A stretch of DNA of 11,421 bases, taken from contig JAEXXM010000033.1 of assembly GCA_023405815.1 (NCBI GenBank), forward strand, positions 1 to 11,421, written 5' to 3'. The position numbers and the translations under genes were made by a program. This stretch comes from Pseudomonadota bacterium. Its GTDB lineage: Bacteria; Pseudomonadota; Alphaproteobacteria; Rhizobiales; Hyphomicrobiaceae. The notes below the pieces were generated by a model. The model was not told the origin of the DNA and did no database searches. It was given only the letters and a program-made list of their open reading frames with translations. Each line of letters starts with the position of its first letter. The stretch's first letter is position 1. Positions 5,920 to 11,421 of the stretch are shown here, piece by piece.

Positions 5920-7662
5920 TTAGTAAGCGGTAACCCAGCAATCCTTGTAGCCGTAAGCCTTGAGCTGAGTGCACAGCTCGCTCGCCTGGGCCCGCGAGCC
6001 GGGAGGCCCGACCAGCAGTCGGTGGTACGGCCCTTTGCCGGGCAGCGTCGTCTCCCGCACGTCCGGCGTCTTGTTGGAGAGCACCGGACCGTACTGCTGC
6101 TGCATGTCGGCGAACTTGCGCAACGCATCGAGACGGCTACTGCCGGATGCCGGCACCGAGGCCAGCACCACCACGTAGCCGTTGGCGCCGGTCGCGGCCG
6201 AGCCGGCCGATGGGCCGGCATCGTTGGTCGGCGCCGCGGCCGCAACCCGCTGCTTCTTGGGTGCAGCTGGAGCCGCAGCCGTTTCCTGGTCGGGAATGCT
6301 GGCGGTCGAGGACGGAATGACCTTCGTCGTTTTCACGTTGACGCCCGAGCGCTGCTGCGGAGCCTCCATTGCCGGCTCGGGATCGGGCTGGCGCACCGGC
6401 TCGCTCGCCGCAACACGCTGCGGAGCAGGCTGGGCAGCGCTACCGAACGCATCGACGACCGTCAGACCGGGAACCGAAACTGCCTCCTCGGCTGCTGCCG
6501 GCTCGGCCGAGGCGGATGGCGGTGCAATCGAGCCATCGCGGCCAACGACAAGCGTTTTGACCTGGCGGGCGCCGTTGTCAGCGTCAGATTCCGAAAGGCC
6601 CCCACTCGACTCCTGCGGTGCCGAATCGGCTTCTCCGAGGCGGCCGAGCACCTTGCTGTCGGTATGCGAGAACTGACGGCCGCCGGGATCGAGAGGCTTC
6701 TCCTTCGCCGGCGAAGAATCGCTGGCGATGACCGGTGGCGAAGAATCCGACGACGGCGAGCCGAGCAGCCCCTTGTACACCAGCGTCAGACCATAGCCGA
6801 GGCCAATGGCGACCACGACGGCGCCGGCGATGCGCATCGCCCAGCTCCGCCGACGCGGCTCCTCGTTTTCGTACGCGCCCTCGTCCTGGTTGTAGGTGGT
6901 TTCAAGCGCATTGCCGTGGCCTTGGCCGTAGCCATGCTGGCCGCGCCCATATGCCTGCTGATCCTGACTGGGATCGCCGTAACCGGCACCCGCCAGCGTC
7001 CAATCGGCCTGCTGCAGAGCGTCGTACGGAGGCTGGTTGCTGTTGGCGGGATACGAGGCCTCGGCAGGCAGATAGTCCGCCTGGCCCTGGCTGTAGGGAT
7101 CATGCCCAGGCTGCGCCGCGGGCCACCCCTCGTAACCCTGCGCGGCTTGGCGCTGAGGTGCATATTGCGGGGCCGGCTGCGGTGCCGCCTGGCGATAGCC
7201 CATGGCTGCGTTGATCGGATTGTCCGCGGGGGCCGGCGCGTATTGCGCCCGCTGCGCCGGCGCGGCCGGCTGCTGCGGGGGGCGCGTGTACTGCGGCGGC
7301 TGCGTGCGCGGGAAATTCTCGAAATCGTGCGTCGGCTGCGCATTGCGCGCGCTGTCGAGGCTGCTTAGCGCCTGGCGGCCCGCCGGCGCAGGCTGCTGAG
7401 GCGGATAATGCTGCGCTTGGGGCGCGGCCTGCTGCGGGTAGTGGTACGCCTGCTGAGGGTGCTGCGGCTGGCCTTGGGCGCTGTATGCTGATTGCTCGCC
7501 ATAGCTCTGCTGCGGATAGGCCGGAGCCTGCTGCGGAGCGGCGTACTGCGGAGTCTGCGGGCGTTGTGCCGGCCGACCGGCAGTACGGGGATCGGGCTCC
7601 CCCGCGGGGTGGCGCTGCGGAGGCGGCCACCCGCTGTTTGCGGCACCTTGGGAGCGAGACAT
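5920..7662 (-). CDS. SPOR-domain cell-envelope protein with Pro/Gln-rich N terminus
   Basis: A single-pass inner-membrane protein whose C-terminal SPOR domain should bind denuded peptidoglycan glycan at the division site. In 580 residues I see a Pro/Gln/Ala/Tyr-rich, low-complexity cytoplasmic region (about 1-265) that looks disordered, a charged stretch ending in PRRRS (269-273), a membrane helix (about 276-296, AVVVAIGLGYGLTLVY), a low-complexity Ser/Ala/Pro/Glu-rich periplasmic linker (about 300-492), and the SPOR domain (about 494-580, starting GYVVVLASVPAS and ending CWVTAY). Cys564 and Cys575 sit near the end of the domain and could pair in the periplasm. The ATG start has GAGGGG 7 bases upstream. 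The overall plan recalls FtsN, but no FtsN-specific motif is evident, so no symbol is given. It lies 50 bases downstream of argS, in the place where relatives carry a SPOR protein. Confidence 0.9.
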   Translation of the reverse strand: MSRSQGAANSGWPPPQRHPAGEPDPRTAGRPAQRPQTPQYAAPQQAPAYPQQSYGEQSAYSAQGQPQHPQQAYHYPQQAAPQAQHYPPQQPAPAGRQALSSLDSARNAQPTHDFENFPRTQPPQYTRPPQQPAAPAQRAQYAPAPADNPINAAMGYRQAAPQPAPQYAPQRQAAQGYEGWPAAQPGHDPYSQGQADYLPAEASYPANSNQPPYDALQQADWTLAGAGYGDPSQDQQAYGRGQHGYGQGHGNALETTYNQDEGAYENEEPRRRSWAMRIAGAVVVAIGLGYGLTLVYKGLLGSPSSDSSPPVIASDSSPAKEKPLDPGGRQFSHTDSKVLGRLGEADSAPQESSGGLSESDADNGARQVKTLVVGRDGSIAPPSASAEPAAAEEAVSVPGLTVVDAFGSAAQPAPQRVAASEPVRQPDPEPAMEAPQQRSGVNVKTTKVIPSSTASIPDQETAAAPAAPKKQRVAAAAPTNDAGPSAGSAATGANGYVVVLASVPASGSSRLDALRKFADMQQQYGPVLSNKTPDVRETTLPGKGPYHRLLVGPPGSRAQASELCTQLKAYGYKDCWVTAY

Positions 7663-7712
7663 CGTTGAACCCCTCGAAGCGCTGTTTCAATCATCAAGCG
7701 TCGAATCGGAGT

Positions 7713-9527
7713 CTAGCGCATTGACTCCGGTGCCTCGACGCCGAGGACTGAAAGTCCCGAGGATATCACCTGTTGAACGGCAGCGATAAGCGCCAACCGC
7801 GCAGCGGTCATAACCCCGTCATCTGCCTGAATAAATCGCAAATGTGGCGAATCATTGCCTCGGGTCCACTGGGCATGCAGCGCCGATGCCAGCTCATAAA
7901 GGTAGAACGCGAGCCGATGCGGCTCCTCGGCCCGAGCCGCCCCCGCGATGAGACGCGGGAAGGCAGCGACCTTCTTGATCAGCTCGAGCTCGCCGGCATC
8001 GGTCAGCAGTGAGAGGTCCGCCTCGCGCACCGCGCGGCTCCCTGGCGACAGCTCGGGGAACACCTCCTGCGCATTGCGGAACACCGAAGCGACGCGCGCA
8101 TGTGCGTACTGCACGTAGAAGACGGGATTGTCCTTCGACTGCTCGGTCACCTTGGCGAAGTCGAAGTCGAGCGGCTCCAGCTCCTTGCGATAGAGCATCA
8201 TGAAGCGGACCGGATCACGGCCGACCTCGTCGACGACATCGCGCAGCGTCACGAACGTGCCGGCGCGCTTCGACATCTTGTAGGGCTCGCCGTTCTTGAA
8301 CAGCTTGACGAGGTTGACGACCTTGATCGCGAGGTCGGCCGACCCGCCGCTCGTCTGCCACGACTTGAGCTTGCCCTTGGCATCGCGCTCGACGGAGCCG
8401 CCGGTGAACGCGGCGATCATCGCCAGCATGCGCGGGATGTAGCCGATATGGTCGGCGCCGAAGACGTTGACGAGGTGCCTATAGCCGCGCTGCAGCTTGT
8501 CGTAGTGATAGGCGACATCGCCCGCGAAGTAGGTATAGCTGCCGTCTGATTTCATCAGCGCCCGGTCGGCCTCGTCGCCGAACTCTGTTGATTTGAACAG
8601 CGTTTGCTCGCGGTCTTCCCATTCCTCGTCGTCGTGGCCTTTGGGCTTTTCGAGGCGTCCCTCGTAGATGAGGCCCTTGGCGCGCAGCGCGTCGATCGCC
8701 GCCTTGACCTTGTCGGTGCCGCCCTTGGTCAGCGAGGCTTCCGAGAAAAACACGTCGTGCCGGATGTTCAGCGCCGCGAGATCGTCCTTGATCATCGGCA
8801 TGATCTGATCGATCGCGAATGCACGCACGATCGGCAGCCAGCGATCCTCAGGCATGTTGAGCAGCGCTGGCCCATGCTCCTTGGCGAGCGCCGCCCCGAC
8901 CGGTTTCAGGTACTCACCCGGATAAAGCCCCTCCGGGATCGCGCCGATGTCCTCGCCCAGCGCCTCGCGGTAGCGCAGGAACACGCTTCTCGCGAGCACG
9001 TCGACCTGCCCGCCTGCGTCGTTGACGTAGTATTCGCGCGTGACGTCATAGCCCGCAAAGGCGAGCAGGTTCGCGAGAGCATCGCCGAACACCGCGCCGC
9101 GGCAATGACCGACATGCATCGGCCCTGTCGGATTGGCCGAGACGTACTCTACGTTGACTGTCTTTCCCTTGCCCAGCTCCGAGCGGCCATAGTCGCCGCC
9201 CTCCGCGTGAATGGCCCGCACGAGCCCGTGCCAGAACTCTGGCCTCAGCGTGATGTTGAGGAACCCGGGCCCTGCGACGCTCACCGAGGCAATGTCCTCG
9301 TCGGCGGCGAGCTTCGCCTGCAGTTTCTCGGCGATGTCACGCGGCTTCATGCGCGCGGGCTTCGCCAGCACCATCGCCGCATTGGAGGCAAGGTCGCCGT
9401 GGGTCGGATCGCGCGGCGTCTCCACCTCGATGCCGCCGACGGGCAGATCGGCCGGCAGCGCCCCCTCGGACTTCAGCGCTTCAAGAGCTGCCGCAACGCG
9501 GCCTTCGATCTCGGCGAAAACGTCCAC
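7713..9527 (-). CDS. argS: Arginine--tRNA ligase
   Basis: ArgS charges tRNA-Arg with arginine in the cytoplasm (class I synthetase; needs tRNA for arginine activation). The 604-residue product is of usual length or slightly longer. It shows the N-terminal Add-1 domain (about 1-110), the ANPTGPMHVGH motif (131-141, the HIGH equivalent is HVGH at 138-141), the Rossmann catalytic core, the KMSK loop (417-420), and the C-terminal helical anticodon-binding domain (about 465-604, from NPVFYVQYAHAR and ending VLGVEAPESM). The GTG start has AGGA 9 bases upstream; the residues DVFAEIEGRV after it fit the family's beginning. It follows dgt after 47 bases and precedes the SPOR gene by 50 bases, so the three are probably co-transcribed. 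The segment before KMSK (about 380-400) seems a little longer than usual. Confidence 0.97.
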   Translation of the reverse strand: MDVFAEIEGRVAAALEALKSEGALPADLPVGGIEVETPRDPTHGDLASNAAMVLAKPARMKPRDIAEKLQAKLAADEDIASVSVAGPGFLNITLRPEFWHGLVRAIHAEGGDYGRSELGKGKTVNVEYVSANPTGPMHVGHCRGAVFGDALANLLAFAGYDVTREYYVNDAGGQVDVLARSVFLRYREALGEDIGAIPEGLYPGEYLKPVGAALAKEHGPALLNMPEDRWLPIVRAFAIDQIMPMIKDDLAALNIRHDVFFSEASLTKGGTDKVKAAIDALRAKGLIYEGRLEKPKGHDDEEWEDREQTLFKSTEFGDEADRALMKSDGSYTYFAGDVAYHYDKLQRGYRHLVNVFGADHIGYIPRMLAMIAAFTGGSVERDAKGKLKSWQTSGGSADLAIKVVNLVKLFKNGEPYKMSKRAGTFVTLRDVVDEVGRDPVRFMMLYRKELEPLDFDFAKVTEQSKDNPVFYVQYAHARVASVFRNAQEVFPELSPGSRAVREADLSLLTDAGELELIKKVAAFPRLIAGAARAEEPHRLAFYLYELASALHAQWTRGNDSPHLRFIQADDGVMTAARLALIAAVQQVISSGLSVLGVEAPESMR

Positions 9528-9574
9528 GGGCGGCGATCCTGAGGGCTGAAAGACAAGCGAAAGTCGCGGCCCGC

Positions 9575-10795
9575 CTAACGCAAATTAGGAGTGGCGTCAA
9601 ACAGACGGCGATGCTCCTCGATGGCGTAGCGATCCGTCATCCCCGCGACGAAGTCGGCGATGAGTCGCGCGCGGCGCCGATCATCGAGGCCTTGTGATGC
9701 CGCATGCCAGCCCGGCGCCATGGCTGCGGGATCAGCGAGATAGCGGGCGAAGAGGTCGCCGACGATGCGCTCCGCCCCGCGCATGATGTCCATCACGCGC
9801 TCGTGCCGGTACACGCGCTCGAACAGGAAGGCCTTGAGACGAATGACGTCCGCGGCAAGTCCCTCGGAGAATCCGACTGTCGGGCCGTTCGCGACCCTGA
9901 TGTCGTCGGGTGACTGAGGCGCCAGCCGCGACAACCGCGTGCGAGTCTCGGCGACCAAGCCGGCGATCATCTCCGTGATCAGCCGGCGCGTCAGCTCGTA
10001 GACGCTGCGCGCTTCGCCGCCCGCCTTGAGCGCGCGAACGCGCTGCATCGCCTGACCGGAAAGGGGCTGCTGCTCCAGATCGGCAAGGGTGATGAGATGG
10101 GCGCGCAGGCCATCGTCGATGTCGTGCGTCACATAGGCGATATCGTCGGCCAAAGCCGCCACCTGCGCCTCTGCCGACGGCCAGGAGGAAAGATCGAGGC
10201 TTTTCCAGCGCTCCAGCCGCTGCGCCACTTTGGCGACGGCGCTGCCGGGAGGCACCGGGCCGTTGTGCTTGGCAAGGCCTTCGAGCGTCTCCCAGGTGAG
10301 GTTCAGACCATCGAAGTTCGCATACTTGCGCTCCAGCGCCGTGACGACCCGCAGGCTCTGCGCGTTGTGGTCGAAGCCGCCGAAATCCTCCATCGCCTCG
10401 TCCAGCGCCCGCTCGCCGGCATGCCCGAACGGCGGATGACCGAGGTCATGCGACAGAGCGATGGCTTCGGCGAGGTCCTCGTCGAGCCGTAGCTGGCGCG
10501 CCGCGGTGCGCGCGATCTGCGCCACCTCCAGCGAATGCGTGAGGCGCGTGCGATAGTGATCGCCCTCGTGGAACACGAACACCTGCGTCTTGTGCGTCAG
10601 CCGCCGGAATGCCGTGGAATGCAGGATCCGGTCGCGATCGCGCTGGAACGGGCTGCGGGTAGTGCATTCGGGCTCGGGCGTGAAACGGCCCCGACTTGGG
10701 ACGGCGCCGGCCGAATAGGCCGCAGGCGAGCGCTCCCCGGGCGCCAGGGCAGCCCCGTAGTCGGCCGCATCGCTTCTGATCGCTGCTTTTTCCAC
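9575..10795 (-). CDS. dgt: Deoxyguanosinetriphosphate triphosphohydrolase-like protein (HD domain)
   Basis: Member of the dGTPase family of HD hydrolases, which split dNTPs into the deoxynucleoside and triphosphate; the substrate preference of this alphaproteobacterial branch is not certain. The 406-residue protein shows RSPFQRDRDRILHSTAFRRL (47-66), HEGDHYRTRLTHSLEVAQ (76-93), the metal ligands His87, His116-Asp117 (in SHDLGHPPFGHAGE, 115-128) and Asp217 or Asp218 (LADDIAYVTHDIDD), and FDHNAQSLR (141-149). All expected HD ligands are present, so it should be active. The start is GTG at 10795; an in-frame stop about 50 bases upstream limits the frame and no ATG is available. I see no good ribosome site, so a leaderless or weakly initiated message is possible. 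It is divergent from erpA. Confidence 0.93.
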   Translation of the reverse strand: MEKAAIRSDAADYGAALAPGERSPAAYSAGAVPSRGRFTPEPECTTRSPFQRDRDRILHSTAFRRLTHKTQVFVFHEGDHYRTRLTHSLEVAQIARTAARQLRLDEDLAEAIALSHDLGHPPFGHAGERALDEAMEDFGGFDHNAQSLRVVTALERKYANFDGLNLTWETLEGLAKHNGPVPPGSAVAKVAQRLERWKSLDLSSWPSAEAQVAALADDIAYVTHDIDDGLRAHLITLADLEQQPLSGQAMQRVRALKAGGEARSVYELTRRLITEMIAGLVAETRTRLSRLAPQSPDDIRVANGPTVGFSEGLAADVIRLKAFLFERVYRHERVMDIMRGAERIVGDLFARYLADPAAMAPGWHAASQGLDDRRRARLIADFVAGMTDRYAIEEHRRLFDATPNLR

Positions 10796-10821
10796 GTCCG
10801 ATGCCGGTTCTTGGCCGGGCT

Positions 10822-10850
10822 TTGATTTGCCGCCCCGCCGCGCTTATCTT
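10822..10850 (+). promoter_or_regulatory. Candidate sigma-70 promoter of erpA
   Basis: TTGATT (10822-10827) and TATCTT (10845-10850) each match four of six consensus bases and are exactly 17 bases apart. Transcription would start near 10857, leaving a leader of about 50 bases that includes the small ORF before erpA. I see no clear iron-response box. Confidence 0.4.
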
Positions 10851-10889
10851 GCATTGGGACAGATTCCGGCAGACCGCAAGGCCGCCCTC

Positions 10890-10913
10890 ATGGAAGACCC
10901 GAGGCCTCTATGA
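10890..10913 (+). CDS. Possible seven-codon leader ORF overlapping the erpA start
   Basis: ATG at 10890 opens a frame of seven codons (M-E-D-P-R-P-L) that ends at TGA 10911-10913, overlapping the erpA ATG as ATGA. An AAGG (10878-10881) lies 8 bases before its start, so it could be translated. It ends with codons AGG, CCT and CTA, which I expect to be rare in such a GC-rich genome. The role could be translational coupling or attenuation of erpA; it could also be chance, because so short an ORF has no protein evidence. Confidence 0.25.
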   Translation: MEDPRPL

Positions 10914-11239
10914 CCCAGCCCGTTACCGTCACCGACCGCGCCGCCAGGCGTATCGCCGAGATCGTTGCCGGCGAGGCCGCGGCGCGCGCCTTGCGCATCA
11001 GCGTCGAGGGCGGCGGCTGCTCGGGCTTCCAGTACAAGTTCGATCTCGTCCCCGAGGCCGAGGACGATGATCTGGTCCTCGAGCGTGCCGGTGCCAAGGT
11101 GGTGATCGATCAGGTCTCGCTCGGCTATCTTGCCGGCTCCGAGATCGATTTCGTCGACGATCTGATCGGTGCTTCGTTCCGAGTGAACAACCCCAAGGCG
11201 ACGGCCTCCTGCGGCTGCGGCACCAGCTTCTCGATCTGA
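10910..11239 (+). CDS. erpA: Iron-sulfur cluster insertion protein ErpA (A-type carrier)
   Basis: ErpA is a cytoplasmic A-type carrier that delivers [4Fe-4S] or [2Fe-2S] clusters to apo-enzymes. The 109-residue protein is of typical size and has the HesB/IscA domain throughout, with the three cluster-ligand cysteines in GGGCSGF (Cys37) and SCGCGTSF (Cys101 and Cys103), and the YLAGSEIDFVDDLIGASFRVNNP segment (73-95). It has no N-terminal Fe-S targeting extension. The ATG start is supported by GAGG 5 bases upstream. IscA or SufA cannot be fully excluded by motif alone, but isolation from isc/suf genes and location beside dgt fit ErpA. It is the only plus-strand gene. Confidence 0.93.
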   Translation: MTQPVTVTDRAARRIAEIVAGEAAARALRISVEGGGCSGFQYKFDLVPEAEDDDLVLERAGAKVVIDQVSLGYLAGSEIDFVDDLIGASFRVNNPKATASCGCGTSFSI

Positions 11240-11278
11240 TAGCCGAGCTTCACTCTCTCTTGCCCAGTGCCGTTTGAT

Positions 11279-11305
11279 GCCGCGCGCGGCTGCGCCGCCC
11301 GCGGC
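11279..11305. other. Strong GC hairpin 40 bases after erpA
   Basis: The arms 11279-11290 and 11294-11305 pair at 11 of 12 positions with a 3-base loop (TGC). No T-run follows on the plus strand, so a Rho-independent terminator is not supported; it may protect the erpA transcript end or help termination. The rest of 11240-11421 shows no gene I can support. Confidence 0.4.
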
Positions 11306-11421
11306 CGTCGGCCCGGGAGGTTGAAAACGGGAGCGGGGCGGTCCTGGCCCTCATGCTTGTTTGGTTTGGAAGCAGCCATCGCCGCCCCACCCGGCACGCT
11401 TGCTGACCGACCGTCTTCCCC

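Noticed and set aside
5699..5974. Minus-strand frame of 91 codons over the SPOR-nagZ spacer
   Set aside because: It overlaps the end of the SPOR gene, has no ribosome site or domain, and its sequence comes from palindromic DNA.
11125..11397. Minus-strand frame of 90 codons opposite erpA and in the right flank
   Set aside because: Half is antisense to erpA; the rest is low-complexity Arg/Pro-rich with no family signal.
1..11421. Mobile element, prophage, CRISPR or defence island
   Set aside because: No transposase, integrase, terminal repeats, spacer array, toxin-antitoxin or defence gene was seen; all genes are housekeeping types.

Overview
The window is a GC-rich stretch of a bacterial chromosome carrying ten protein-coding genes, nearly all housekeeping. 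Gene content and order (dgt, argS, SPOR protein, nagZ, scpA, scpB, tatA, tatB, tatC on one strand, with erpA divergent) match the block I know from Alphaproteobacteria, especially Hyphomicrobiales. The assignment rests on remembered synteny and protein style, not on a marker gene. I see no transposase, integrase, CRISPR array, tRNA, rRNA or phage gene.

Layout, left to right. Positions 39-1574 hold the Tat translocase genes in the order tatC, tatB, tatA, transcribed leftward. Upstream of tatA (1575-1709) is a short control region with a repeated TGCGAT/ATCGCA half-site. Positions 1710-2849 hold an orphan ABC-transporter ATPase of the ferric-iron (FbpC-like) type, sitting between the tat and scp genes. 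Positions 2886-4598 hold scpB and scpA (chromosome condensation partners of SMC). Positions 4668-5699 hold nagZ (peptidoglycan recycling), followed by a 220-bp palindrome-rich spacer. Positions 5920-7662 hold a SPOR-domain cell-envelope protein, 7713-9527 argS and 9575-10795 a dGTPase-like HD hydrolase. All of these are on the minus strand. At 10796-10909 lies a divergent promoter region. erpA (10910-11239) reads rightward, preceded by a possible seven-codon leader ORF that overlaps its start. The last 182 bases hold a strong GC hairpin and no gene I can support.

Functionally the minus-strand genes form one or two co-directional operons with short gaps, apart from the 220-bp spacer before nagZ. 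The SPOR protein (binds denuded glycan at division sites) and NagZ (cleaves recycled muropeptides) share a peptidoglycan theme. ScpA/ScpB serve chromosome segregation, and TatABC exports folded proteins, including amidases in many bacteria. ArgS and Dgt are translation and nucleotide-pool functions.

I found no clear undescribed multi-gene system. The points most worth a second look are the TgcgAT repeat array before tatA, the unusual TatB Lys8 paired with TatC Met232, the small ORF overlapping the erpA start, the orphan ABC ATPase placed inside the scp-tat block, and the stem-loop across the nagZ stop codon.
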